This document shows, one piece after another, positions 35,411-48,739 of a DNA stretch of 64,000 bases. The notes beneath the pieces are model-generated. The model was not told where the DNA came from and searched no databases. It was given only the letters and a program-made list of their open reading frames with translations. The stretch is from Thermomucor indicae-seudaticae (taxonomy: Eukaryota; Mucoromycota; Mucoromycetes; Mucorales; Lichtheimiaceae). The stretch is from NCBI GenBank assembly GCA_000787465.1, contig JSYX01000032.1, positions 1 to 64,000 of the forward strand, written 5' to 3'. Numbering within the stretch: the first letter of the stretch is position 1; each line of letters starts with the position of its first letter. A program made the position numbers and the translations under genes.

Positions 35411-36794
35411 ATGGTAAGATATCGACATGCATCCATCCATTGATTGAAAGATATATCATGTCTAATCGCGTTCTTGTCGAAATTTTTACGATTAGTCTCA
35501 CCGCAAGTACGAAGGTATGCTTATCGACACTTCTCACGACATTACGAAAAACGTGGACTCATCGTGCACGCCTACTGTATAGCTCCCCGCCACGGTCACT
35601 TGGGTTTCTCTCCCCGTAAGCGTGTCAAGTCGCACCGCGGCAGAGTCAAGGCTTTCCCCAAGGATGATCCCTCCAAGCCTGTCCACATGACGGCTTTCAT
35701 GGGCTACAAGGCCGGCATGACCCACATTGTCCGTGACTTGGACCGTCCTGGCTCCAGTAAGCTTTTTCGCGATATGAATTGAACTGAACGAGGGAAAATT
35801 AACGTTTGGATGAAACACAGAGATGCACAAGAAGGAGATCGTCGAAGCTGTCACCATCATTGAGGCTCCTCCTATGGTCGTTGTCGGTGTTGTCGGCTAC
35901 GTTGAGACTCCCCGTGGTCTTCGCTCCTTGACCACCGTCTGGGCTGAACACTTGTCCGACGAAGCTAAGCGTCGCTTCTACAAGAACTGGTACCGCTCCA
36001 AGAAGAAGGCATTCACCAAGTACGCCAAGAAGTACGCCGAGGGTGCCAAGGACATCAACCGCGAACTTGAGCGTATCAAGAAGTACTGCTCTGTCGTCCG
36101 TGTCATTGCTCACACCCAAATCTCCAAGGCCCGCATTGGCCAGAAGAAGGCTCACATCATGGAAGTCCAGCTTAACGGTGGTACGGTTGCTCAAAAGGTT
36201 GACTGGGCTCGTGAGCACTTTGAAAAGGAAGTTCCTGTTGGCTCCGTCTTCGAGCAAGATGAGATGATCGACATTATTGGTGCCACCAAGGGTCACGGTT
36301 TCGAAGGTGTCACTCACCGTTGGGGTACCAAGAAGCTTCCTCGCAAGACCCACCGTGGTCTTCGCAAGGTTGCCTGTATTGGTGCCTGGCATCCTGCCCG
36401 CGTCATGTACTCTGTTCCTCGCGCTGGTCAGCGTGGTTACCACCGTCGCACTGAGTTGAACAAGAAGATCTATCGCATTGCTAACGGTGCCGACCCCAAG
36501 TCTGGCTCTACCGAATACGATATCACTGAGAAGCCCATTACCCCCATGGGTGGCTTCCCTCACTACGGTATTGTCAACAACGACTTTGTCATGATCAAAG
36601 GTTGCTGCGCTGGTGCCAAGAAGAGAGTCTTGACCCTCCGCAAGTCGCTGACCACCCACACCAAGCGCGCTGCTTTGGAGAAGGTCACCCTCAAGTTCAT
36701 CGACACTTCGTCCAAGTTCGGTCACGGTCGCTTCCAGACCGCTGCCGAGAAGAAGCAGTTCATGGGTACCCTCAAGAAGGATGTCGCTGCTTAA
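35411..36794 (+). CDS. RPL3: 60S ribosomal protein uL3 (L3)
   Basis: Four coding exons (35411-35413, 35496-35514, 35583-35756, 35821-36794) give 389 residues, the eukaryotic L3 length. L3 sits near the peptidyl-transferase centre and helps start 60S assembly. Sequence marks: [59 protein letters not shown], the [20 protein letters not shown] region around the conserved Trp/His loop, and [15 protein letters not shown]. The first coding exon is the ATG alone, followed directly by an intron, and the second is 19 nt. Codon use is strongly biased (CGT/CGC, AAG, GTC), as expected for a highly expressed gene. That bias also leaves a long spurious antisense frame. CAATAAAC occurs about 25 bp past the stop. 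Confidence 0.98.
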
Positions 36795-37041
36795 ATTTAC
36801 TAGCAAGTGCATTGACACTTTCAATAAACCGGTGGTTGTGTTAATAGTACATACACACTGACTTTGTTGATCGGATTCATGACGAGATAGTGCGAAACGA
36901 GCACAGTTCCAGTTTTGCATTATAAGCAGTGCCTGTGAGCACTATACAACATCTTTTTATGCTCTAAGAAAAATAAGAAATGATATACTGAGGGAAGATA
37001 TTACCGTGAAATCGAGGTAGAGATGTGCGGTACGCTTTTTT

Positions 37042-38155
37042 TTAGAAAGAAGCTTCAGGTTTGCCAAACTGCACAATGCCTGCATTGAGCTTTTCGCCGT
37101 CGTAATCATCAAGAGCTTTGAGTTCACGTCGGACGTATTTAACCATGAATGCCAGGTCCTCCGCATTGTTGGAGGTAGGTGCGAACAGGTTTCTGCTCTC
37201 ATAGAGATTAGGTCAAGAGCTCTGAAAAGGTCTCATCGTCTTCTCATTACCTCCACAAAGCGGCGGCCAGTACAGGATCATCTTTGCACATCCCTTCATC
37301 ATAAGCAACCACTCCACCATGGAATTGTGCCAAAAGGTCTTTGATATAACTGTTGATTACTTTTTGTTGTGTGATCTAACACGTGTCTGTTACTTTTTCA
37401 CTGTGGATTGTTAATGGCGCACTCTTCTTTGTCTTACATCGTGCTGGCGAATACGATCCTCAACATCATCAAAGAATCGATTGACGAGTTCTTGGATATA
37501 CAGTTTACCATTTTTCTCGGCTCGTAATCGGACCATCAGCATCCAGACATGCAACAGCGTCACAGAAAACCACGACTGGAAGTTATCAGGAAGACTGCAA
37601 GCTACAATATATTTCCCACATTGAGCTCACTGGGATTCTGTTGCGTCCCTCTGTTCACTCACCTTCGTTGAAAAACGCCTTGTGCTGCTCTGCTTGTTGA
37701 GCACAAGCGCGATACAGGTCGTGACTAGCACGGATAGCAATGGATCCTTTCGAGTAGTAACCCATTAGCCGTGCCATGGCAAGGACAATCTTTTCGGTGG
37801 TTGGGGAGTATCGTTTCTGCGGTTTTTCTTCCGTTGGTGGTGCAGTGGTGCTGCTATGGCTCCACCGTGCACCCGCAATGGAAGAGTGCTAGGCCGAGAT
37901 ATTATTAAAAGATAAAGGTCGTCTTTATGGTTTTACTTTCTCTTCCGTTACCCATACCATGTGTTCGTCTAGTGTTGATACTCTGCGCTGCATAGAGAGC
38001 GCCAGCTGCCGGCACATGGTTGCATTGACCGAATGAATCCGCGACTGCAGCACCGAATAAGAAGAAAAGCTCTGACTTAAGCGAACAGCTTCTATGGAAC
38101 GTACATTTCGGGCAGCCTTTACGGCATTGACTCTGATTGCCTGGCTCAACGGCAT
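37042..38155 (-). CDS. CBP3: CBP3/UQCC1-type ubiquinol-cytochrome c chaperone
   Basis: Multi-exon gene from ATG 38155 to the stop at 37042, roughly 300 residues. Cbp3 binds mitochondrial ribosomes and newly made cytochrome b for complex III assembly. The N-terminus (MPLSQAIRVNAVKAARNVRS) is basic and amphipathic, as a mitochondrial presequence should be. The conserved domain shows RYSPTTEKIVLAMARLMGYYSKG, SWFSVTLLHVWMLMVRLRAEKNGK, LVNRFFDDVEDRIRQHD and IKDLLAQFHGGVVAYDEGMC. The chain ends with NAEDLAFMVKYVRRELKALD and FGKPEASF. The codon at 38188 sometimes read as a start is TTG, so I start at 38155. The last introns were placed by family alignment and could shift slightly. Confidence 0.88.
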
Positions 38156-40199
38156 TGTCCTTTGCAAACTGTTTTTCTTTGGCAGCAAATTTTCCCCGTC
38201 CGCGTCACGAAATTTTTGCTTGTTTCATGCAGCCAAGCGGAAATGTGTGTCATATGCATGCGATAGTCAAGGACTGTAACGACATATTGACGGATTCGCA
38301 GAACATCAGACAAAGAACAAGTATTTTCGCGTTCAATAACGGGATCTTGTACCATTTTGCTTTCTACGGATCGTCTATTGGAAGCGCAGAACAGTGTATG
38401 GAAAGTGTTCCTGAACTTTGACAGATTTGGACCTGTATGGTTGAAAGAATCTGATGTAGCTGTGTGCAGCGTCTGACAAAGCTCAACAGCTCGTATCTTT
38501 CTATGATTCACTAAAGGATTGTATACGCCCACTACATTTATTTGGAGGCTTCACAATGATATTGCATGCATAATAAGGCTAACTGGTCAAAAGTATATGC
38601 TATATTCTTTCGGATAGTGTGTGTTCCACTTTGCATCTTCGGCTGATACGAACGCTCTTTACAGCTCTTGATATGTCAATGAAGTTATTTTTGGAGTTAT
38701 TTACAGCCTTGGACAAAGAGCACAAGGCGCACGGTATACTCCTACAGAACTCGACCTTGATGGTTTACGCATCGTAAATGGTATTCCGGAAGACTGTAGT
38801 CCACTCTTGTCACCATTTGGGTCAAACATATACTCTGTAAAGACCTTTATGGGTTCATTGAAACCTCCTTTAAACCATGTCTTTGCATGTCATTATTGTT
38901 ACCTTCTATATATACGGTCCTGAGCCCTCCCACTAGGTGTTAAGCGCGCTTTCCCTAGTCCCGGAACCCATATAAACTATGGTAAGACCTTTGATAGGCC
39001 TTCCATCGTGCAGAATCTAACACTGCGCTTAACCTTTTTCAAGTAACCGCGGTATCGGCGACCATACTAGATGCGTCGCTGCATACGTGGCATCTGAGTT
39101 TCGGCATTTGCATATTATGACGATTTGCTTCATTCGAGACCGGCTGCTGTGCAAGGATTTTGTCTTACCGGCGTTGTCACTTCCTCGGAAGGCCCCACGC
39201 ACTGCACCTTGGGCGCTAAGTGCATTGTCCCCCGGTTTACTTTCCGGCCTAATAGCTGAGACGCGCCCAGGCTGTGATACTACTATCTAACACGCCCGAG
39301 CTAACAATAAAGCACTGGATAAGCGGGCGGGCTGATGCTGTATGTTATGCCGGCCTTAAAATCCAAAAAGGGGGTGCTGCGTTCCGTTAGTTAGCTTCGT
39401 AAATTGCGCGTGTTTTGCGTTGATTGGTCAATCAATCCGTTGTCGCGATCTCGGGCGCATATCAAACCATCCTTTGAATGGCATGAAAATGTAGGACAAA
39501 ATGTTGGGTTCGATCTACGAGTGCAGAGAAGGAGTGATTTCATTCGCCGCAAATTTTAGCTTTTTCTCAAGGGGAAGCCCGCCACCCGGAGAGGAAATTA
39601 CCCGAGTCTGTGGCGCATACCGCAAGCTTTGATATGATAAGCGCTTTTTTCCTTTTGATTGATTGGGCGTCGATATGGTGTGCGGTCATGGGGTGGCCAT
39701 ACAATGGATTTTAGCGCGAAGCATTGTTAGGTTGCTTGAGGCGTATAGCTTGTTTTGATTCAGGCACAACCCGTCGTCCGTTCTCGGGATCATAGCAAGG
39801 AAAGGGACACAGACATTGATGACGCATGCACGCTCAATCTCCGTCTCGTGCATTTTCTTTCCAAAAATTTGGGTAATTTTCTGACTTATAACCTCCAAGA
39901 CAAATAAAAGAAAGTCGACTAGAAACATAACGGATTCATACGATGACGTTGTTCATGCCTGGACTTCATCCTCTTTTGTTTGAACGAAAGCAAGGGGAAA
40001 ATGGCGCGGGCCACCGATTTCCCGCCAGTGTATGCACGTAATTAAAGTTTGAAACTGGGCTAATTTACCATTTTTGCGCTAATGACCGGCCCTTTCACTT
40101 ATGGCCTTGGCATTGATGTGTCACAGTCATGTGTAAAAATAGGTCTAGTCCTGCAACGACACGGGCCGTGGCTCGTGTGAAATGCACGTCACAAAAAAC
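38156..40199. other. Long upstream region of the CipC-like gene
   Basis: No supported gene. The stretch lies between the divergent CBP3 and CipC-like genes. Inverted CCAAT-type sequence (GATTGGTCAATCAATCC) occurs at about 39420-39437 and GATTGATTGGG near 39656. A GC-rich patch (39140-39400) includes an ORF at 39087-39290 with no features. Confidence 0.4.
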
Positions 40200-40207
40200 T
40201 ATAAAAG
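40200..40207 (+). promoter_or_regulatory. TATA box of the CipC-like gene
   Basis: TATAAAAG stands 59 bp before the split start codon. The ATG at 40210 is only a few bases after this box and so should lie outside the transcript. This supports the split ATG as the true start. Confidence 0.65.
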
Positions 40208-40258
40208 AGATGGCAGCTGGCGCGCCGTCGCAACTGCATCACTTGAATATCGTTAAAC

Positions 40259-40638
40259 ATGTGAGTTATTTTTCCCTTCCTGCTGACGAAAATGGCCGCT
40301 GTTCTTACTCGTATTGGTCACTGTATAGGGGTCTCTTTGAATTCTTCGGTGAACAACACGAAAAGGTCCACTCTGGTGAACACGAGGCTAAGCTCTCTCA
40401 CGAACTGATTGCTGGTGCTGCCGCTTTTGAAGCTGCCAAGGCCTATAACGAACACTTGGAAAAGGAAGGCAAGCCCGCTGACCACGCCATGGCCAAGCAG
40501 CTCCTTGCTGGCTTCGCCGGTGCTGCCATTGACAGACTTATCGAGACCAAGGGTCTTGACTACCTCGACAAGGTTAAGGCCAAGAAGCACGCTGAGGAAC
40601 AGCTCCACAACTACTATGATAACGAGCTTGCCAACTAA
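40259..40638 (+). CDS. CipC-like protein (DUF3759), start codon split by an intron
   Basis: Two exons (40259-40260 and 40329-40638) give 103 residues. The AT at 40259-40260 joins the G after a 68-nt GTGAGT...TATAG intron to make ATG, giving MGLFEFFGEQHEK. That start matches the usual MGLF/MSxF beginning of the family. Diagnostic segments are HEAKLSHELIAGAAAFEAAK, EGKPADHAMAKQLLAGFAG and AIDRLIETKGLDYLDKVKAK. CipC proteins are small, abundant, stress- or drug-induced fungal proteins (first seen after concanamycin treatment in Aspergillus) whose biochemical role is unknown. Codon use is strongly biased, which suggests high expression. Longer frames starting at 40129 or 40210 cannot join exon 2 in the CipC frame after splicing, or precede the likely transcription start. 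Confidence 0.9.
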
Positions 40639-41151
40639 ATTTGTCTTCCTTCCTGATCTGTATTCCCTGCCAAACTAGCTTGAGTTCTCGCCCTCGAGCC
40701 GTTTGTCTATAGCTACTTTTTCTCTTCCATGTAAAAAATAAATTTGCCTGTGTATGCTGTATAAAAAAAGATCGCGCCATTTGATCTTGTTTCCTCTTTA
40801 CTGTGTACCAGTTCTGAAGCTTATATCCTCTCAATACAGTTCTGAGGGTTGACCTTTATTGCTTTTGAACAGTGAAATATGCCTACACACAGTGTCAAAG
40901 AAGCCGAAAGGAAGTGACACATCCGTTGTGGCACAGTGTCTTCTGAGAACAACTCGGACTTTTCAGTTTCGAGCGTAAACACCATGGAGGTTCGCAACAG
41001 CCTCTTAATCGCAATGGATCAGTCCAAACTAATGGGAGATCAAGGAATATGAAAGACGGACCAACATAGGTTTCGGTTTGATTTCCCTTCTTCTAAGAGA
41101 ACCATAAGTTGTATGAGCAAACAGAAAGCTATTTACAAGGACTCAAGATTT
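40639..41151. other. Convergent intergenic region
   Basis: Between the ends of the CipC-like gene (+) and PRP43 (-). AATAAA near 40737 is a possible polyadenylation signal for the former. Nothing coding was seen. Confidence 0.5.
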
Positions 41152-43792
<2,641 letters not shown>

Positions 43793-43804
43793 CGGTTCGC
43801 AAAG

Positions 43805-43918
43805 CTAATTGTGCGCCACCAGCTGAAGTGAGGTCTGGATATTCAACCTGTCCAAAAAGTTTTCGTAAATGTTGATGAACTCCGCCAGGTCAGACAGATC
43901 CAACCGCAGCTCTGCCAT
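43805..43918 (-). CDS. Upstream ORF before PRP43
   Basis: A 37-codon ATG-to-TAG frame (starting MAELRLDLSDLAEFINI) ends 12 nt before the PRP43 start, out of frame with it. No splice signal of suitable length joins it to the main frame. If it is in the 5' leader, it could lower PRP43 translation or act as a regulatory uORF; it might also be coding by chance. Whether it is transcribed cannot be seen from sequence. Confidence 0.4.
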   Translation of the reverse strand: MAELRLDLSDLAEFINIYENFLDRLNIQTSLQLVAHN

Positions 43919-44367
43919 TGGGCATCTACTGTGAGCTCTAAGTCAAATTGCCAAGAGAATATCAGCTTCATCCGTGGTATATAGGGAACCAGCACGAACT
44001 GTACAAATGACGTAGCAGCAGATATCAGTTTCGTGATATATTTTTCTTTAAAGGATTATTTCTCATTGAAAACTGAAAAGGCACGCCAGCTGCTCTTTGA
44101 GCAAAAGAGTCACTTGACGTGGGTTGCGTTGCGTTAGTGTGAATTTAGCAGGTTTGAAAGAAGCGGCCTCGGTTTATTAAAACTTTTCCATTAAATCGCG
44201 CCAGTCTCTTCCCTCGTCCAAAAGAACTCAAGAAGACAATCACATGATAGTATGTAAGAAAGATACCAGATGTTATTTCGATAGACTTGTTGGATATTAG
44301 TGTTAACTATTTCTCTAAAACTATTCCAAGTTCCGGAAGACTAAGAAGGTGGTGTTCCGTGGGTATC

Positions 44368-44675
44368 CTAATGGTGGTGGTGGTGGTCGCCAGCGACAAC
44401 GTGTGTGTCAGCATCGCGGTCGTTGCTAGTCAAAATACCGTCTTGCAAGACATTGTTGAGCTACATGAAAACGATCGGGTTAGCGAGCTTTTTTGATCAT
44501 CTCTTTAACATGACGCAAAACTAACCAGACCACTGGCGCCACCGTCGTTGTTGTTGCCGCCCACAACAACATCCTGGTCATCGTAGTAATGGTCGCCATG
44601 GTGGTGGTGGTGTCGTTCGGCGGAGACGGCAGCTGCGAAAAGAGCAAACAAAGCAACAATGGCAGAGAACTTCAT
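44368..44675 (-). CDS. Small secreted histidine-rich peptide A
   Basis: Two exons (44526-44675 and 44368-44460) split by a 65-nt phase-0 intron give 80 residues. A signal peptide MKFSAIVALFALFAAAVSA ends in a good cleavage site (VSA/E). The mature chain of about 61 residues starts ERHHHHHGDHYY, continues DVVVGGNNNDGGASGL, crosses the intron into LNNVLQDGILTSNDR and ends VVAGDHHHHH. It has no cysteine, no membrane segment after the signal, and no CaaX or GPI signal. I know no family for it. Paralogues B and C lie 2.2 and 4.3 kb upstream with the same signal peptide, intron position and ending. Function is unknown; metal binding through the histidines or a role as a secreted effector is only a guess. 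Confidence 0.85.
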
Positions 44676-44710
44676 GCTTGATGATTGATTGGTTGGTTTG
44701 GATAGAAGAG

Positions 44711-44762
44711 GATGAGTGAATATCGGTATTCTGCTGATTTGAGACGGCCCATATTTATATTT
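44711..44762 (-). promoter_or_regulatory. Conserved promoter module of gene A
   Basis: A TATA box (ATATAAATAT, 44751-44760 region) lies about 80 bp before the ATG, preceded by GGGCC. On the plus strand GATGAGTGAATATCGG (44711-44726) is shared exactly with the other two copies, as is the spacing. Confidence 0.7.
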
Positions 44763-46567
44763 TTCTTAGCTTTTACTTTCCATCAACGCTATAAGCGCTC
44801 TATGTAATAAACCTATTTCGAGGATAAATTAAAAGGAACAAACAATATCCATTTGCGATGGCTTGTCGACTCTGTCTTTCTGTCAGAACAAATGTCATGC
44901 ATACAGGAAATTCCATGGCTATGTAGGGGTACACGGGCCACCTTTACGAATGCACTTTATCCCTGTAACACGTGGGGGTTTTCACAAGACACTTCCTCAA
45001 CGTGCAGATCCGATGTTATCGCGCTTGTATCGGACAAAGTCATTGAGTAAAGCGCACCGGACCTTAGTACTATCATTTTTCTTGCTAGTGTATACAGGCC
45101 AAGACAAGTCTATCTAGAGAATATGTCCTAGTAATTTCTATTCATTGACCCTGTAAAAGTAAAAGTCTGATCGTGGTTACTGATTTTTCAGGGTCTACTG
45201 ACGAGTTATGCACCCCCCTGAAGATTAAAGTAGCCGCTTGCTATAATCGCCATCCCCGAAAAGCCAGAATGTGATCACTAAATGGGAAATATCACGTTAT
45301 AACAACTAAAGTTTGAAGAAGCGTGCGCTGTATAGATTATGCATGACATCTACATTGAATTTCGAATTGCTTGACAGTTATTGTAACACACAGCTTCGTC
45401 TTTATCTCTACGAGTATCTCGAGAACAAAAGAACTATTGGACAACGATTGTGTGATTGTTCACGATGAAGCAAAACCGACGGAACATACCGAAGTTGCTA
45501 ATTAACACGAAAGTCCCGGAAATATGTAACTCGGAGAATGCTTGTCATTGCATCTATAGTAGGATCGCTTCTGTTGCGTATCGCACCGACTATCGTTGGA
45601 ATATGTGGTAGTTTCTGCAATCTCCTTGGATGAATAATTAAACCGATGGCACTGGTATGGAGGGGCAAGTTACGGGAAACGGCTCCATAGAGCAACCGGC
45701 GAAGCTAGTCATTGGATATCGAAATACGAACAGAGAAACTGAATCGATGCAAGCAAAATAAAAGTAATGCGTCGTTTCATTGGCTTCTAGTACAGCATTA
45801 TTGGACCTCAAAATGATCATAGACAGTTACATCGAGTTAGAAAAATTGACCGTTAGCTCGAGCTGATCGCTACAAAAGAATCACCAAAGTTTGCCCGTAA
45901 CTGAAATGAGGATCCGCCTTACCCCACCATAACCTGCTATGTGCCCGTCCAAAAGAATAAGAAGCTTTGTGTTCGCGATTTCTGTCGTCTCGCTTGAGGG
46001 CATGGGTAGACATAGCGCAGACATGTAAGCTGAACGCAAATTCGATTTAGTGATATTGTCGAGCGCTTACTATAGTTAGCTCTCAGAGCGCTTTCTCTTT
46101 CAGGTCTGATATGTCACTTGTCTCTTTCCCAGAAGACCATACAAACATTAGGATCGCTCATTTGATGACTGCAGGCGTGGTAAGCGCTGGTTCACTCGAA
46201 ATATACAGAAAAACGATGATTGAAAAGAGTGAGAACCCACAGGAATGTCGGTAAGGGCGTCCGATCTTTCCTAGCAGATATCACTAAATGGAGTGCCCAT
46301 TGCAGCAGGTTTGGAAAAATCAAACTCAAGTTGCCCGACTATTTCCTCAGATTGAATGAGTTTCTCTTACTGTCAAAGAGAGCTCAAGCAGTCAACCATC
46401 ATGACGATTCGTCTCCTATGCGTTCCACAATAGTTTATAGCAGAAAGAAATGCCATTTACTTAGATAAACCTTTTTGGGAATCAAAACTAATGATTCATC
46501 TATGACTAGACAAAGAGATAAGATTCCCAAGTTCCAAATGGATGAGGAAGCGTGTTCCGAGGGTATC

Positions 46568-46852
46568 CTAATGGTGATGGTGGCGGTCGCCAGTAACAAC
46601 GACGGTGTCACCATGGCGATCTTGGCTCGTCAAGATACCGTCTTGCAAGAGACCGTTGAGCTAAATAGATAAATAAAGCGAGCGGGTTAGTGAGGCCCTT
46701 TCCAATCATCTTTTGAAGGTAATACAAAAACTTACAATGCCATTGGTGCGGCCATCGTTGTTGTTGCCACCCACAGCAACGTCATCATGGCGGTCGGCAG
46801 AGACAACAGCAGCGAAAAGAGCAAAGAGAGCAACAATAGCAGAGTACTTCAT
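46568..46852 (-). CDS. Small secreted histidine-rich peptide B
   Basis: Two exons (46736-46852 and 46568-46660), a 75-nt phase-0 intron, 69 residues. Signal peptide MKYSAIVALFALFAAVVSA, cleaved before DRHDD. The mature chain of about 50 residues has VAVGGNNNDGRTNGI, then after the intron LNGLLQDGILTSQDRHGDT, and ends VVVTGDRHHHH. No cysteines. Relative to A it lacks the HHHHHGDHYYDDQ block near the mature N-terminus. Conservation is highest in the signal peptide and in the LLQDGILTS segment; the mature N-terminus varies, a pattern common in secreted fungal peptide families. The splice donor GTAAGT is canonical. Confidence 0.86.
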
Positions 46853-46890
46853 GGTTGATGATTGTAGTGTTGTTGATGTCTATAGAAAAG

Positions 46891-46940
46891 GATGAGTGAA
46901 TATCGGTCCTTGGCTGACTCAACATGGCCCATATTTATAG
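46891..46940 (-). promoter_or_regulatory. Conserved promoter module of gene B
   Basis: The TATA box CTATAAATAT (46931-46940) lies about 80 bp before the ATG, next to GGGCCATG on its upstream side. The shared element GATGAGTGAATATCGG is at 46891-46906 on the plus strand. Confidence 0.72.
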
Positions 46941-48739
46941 TTTTGATTTTGCATGCACATGAGTTCTGTAAGCAATACAGACCAACCCATTTCGAGCATA
47001 AATAGGACAAGGAGCAAGTAATACAGCTTCGAAATGGTTTATTGATCGAACTTTTCTTTCAGAGCAAACGATGCGGATGTACAGGGAACCTTTGAATATG
47101 TAGGGGGTGCACACGGGCCACCTTCACAAATGTCACTTTATCCCTTTAGCACATGGAGTTTCCGTAAGGCTTTTCATCAGCCTCCAGCCCATTGATCCAT
47201 GCCATCGTCCTAGTTTTGAGCAACCTCGTTGAATAACATGCGGGTGACCTTAGCACTATCGTCGTTGATGCTCATGTATTGAGGGCCCAAAACAAGTCTC
47301 TTCAGAGAATGAACCCTACTAATCGCCATTTCTGGGACACTGCAAGAACAAGTCCCCTGATCGTTATTATTGATTTTTGAGTTCAGGTTCAGGGTTTATT
47401 TACCAGCCATACGCTCCTGAAGACAATAGTAGCCCCGTTACAATGATCATCCCAGGAAGACCAAACAAGGGTGATCCTTGGATGGAAATGTCACTAGATA
47501 CATCGACTCTGCAATTATGGAAGCACACAGCTTTGTTATTTCTAACAGCAATTCAATGGCAAGTGAATTCAGCAGCTATCATGTCATTGAAACAAGCTGA
47601 TTAAACATGTTGACTTCACTGCATATCTACATGGAAACCTAGCAAAGACGCAATGTGGAAACGAATCCGGATAACGCTTGCTAATCATACCCAGTATTGC
47701 TTACTATTCAATATTGCATCATAGTGCCACGGCTGTCACTGGAATATGCAGCATCTTCGCAAACACTCGAGAAGGATCTAACTGACCTCATTGGTAGGGA
47801 ATGAAAAGGCTAGGGGAAACTAGGCTTCGTGGCTACCGGCGAAACCTTGTTATTGGGGAAATCAGGATACAAGAGAGGGACTTGGATAATCAAACGAAGC
47901 ATAACAAGAGAAATCCGTCATCCCATTGTTAGCACGATTGACCGTTAGATTGAGCTGATCGCTCCAAAACCAACATCGCCGACCATTGTATAGTTTCCGC
48001 GAATGCATTCCGACTAAAATGCCGTAAGATTCGCGATGTATCATATGCTTCTACGCCCGGAGTGCGGGCATCCGAGTATTCGGTTCAGGGCATCTCGCCC
48101 TGGTCAGTAAGACTATTCTAATTAGCCAGTAAACACAGCTTAGACTCTGGTGGACACCCCAGTTGGAGTTATTTGTTTTGTTCACTCGTCCTGGCGTGAA
48201 TGACTTGGAAGCATCGCAACTGCCACGGCTGACTTTCACGCGCTCATCTCAACGTGCTTAATGCGGAAAACACGCTCAAAATGGTTGTTTGGTGCTCGAT
48301 CCAGCCGATAAAGGAGAAAGCTTATGCACTTAGAAGATATCTCAAGATCGCTTATTTCAGAGTGATGAATGTAGACCATGGTTAGAGCGGTCGCTTATCC
48401 GACAATCCGACCGAGCGAAAAGCATGCAAGGACCTGGCAGCCCAGTCAATGCGACTTGGAGATATTGAACCTGGAGATTGAGCGTCCCGAACCAAGAGAC
48501 ATTCCCGATATTCGTAGCAAACCAAGTTACTAAACTCTTCCTTCAACTTCCTAGCATGTCCAAAAGAACTCCAATAGACAATCATCAATCGTAAAAATAT
48601 ATAGTAGGGAGAAAGTAAATCGTGTATTTTTTCGACAAAAGAAACCTATTGGACATCAGGACTAGCTATTACTAAAGCCAGACAGGTATTCTCAAGTCCC
48701 GTATGAGCAAGGAAGAGTGCTCCGTGGGGGGAGAGGGTC

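Larger units (their letters stand above)
44215..46384. repeat. Tandem duplication unit 1 (secreted-peptide gene A)
   Basis: First of three diverged units of about 2.17 kb. The left edge begins with CCAAAAGAACTC, which recurs at about 48557. Past the gene the unit contains ATGTAGGGGTACACGGGCCA near 44921, GACCTTAGTACTATC near 45060 and ATTGACCGTTAG at 45846; each has a counterpart in unit 2. Boundaries are approximate because the copies have drifted. Confidence 0.75.
46385..48555. repeat. Tandem duplication unit 2 (secreted-peptide gene B)
   Basis: Second copy. Counterparts: GGGGTGCACACGGGCCACCTT near 47103, TGACCTTAGCACTATCG near 47247, GGAATATGCAGCATCTTCGC near 47741 and ATTGACCGTTAGATTGAGCT at 47937. 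The start-codon spacing from A to B is 2,177 bp. The left boundary is the least clear of the three. Confidence 0.7.

Noticed and set aside
35799..36920. 373-codon minus-strand frame over RPL3
   Set aside because: Antisense shadow of a strongly codon-biased ribosomal protein gene; its Leu/Val/Asp/Thr-rich composition is an artefact of that bias.
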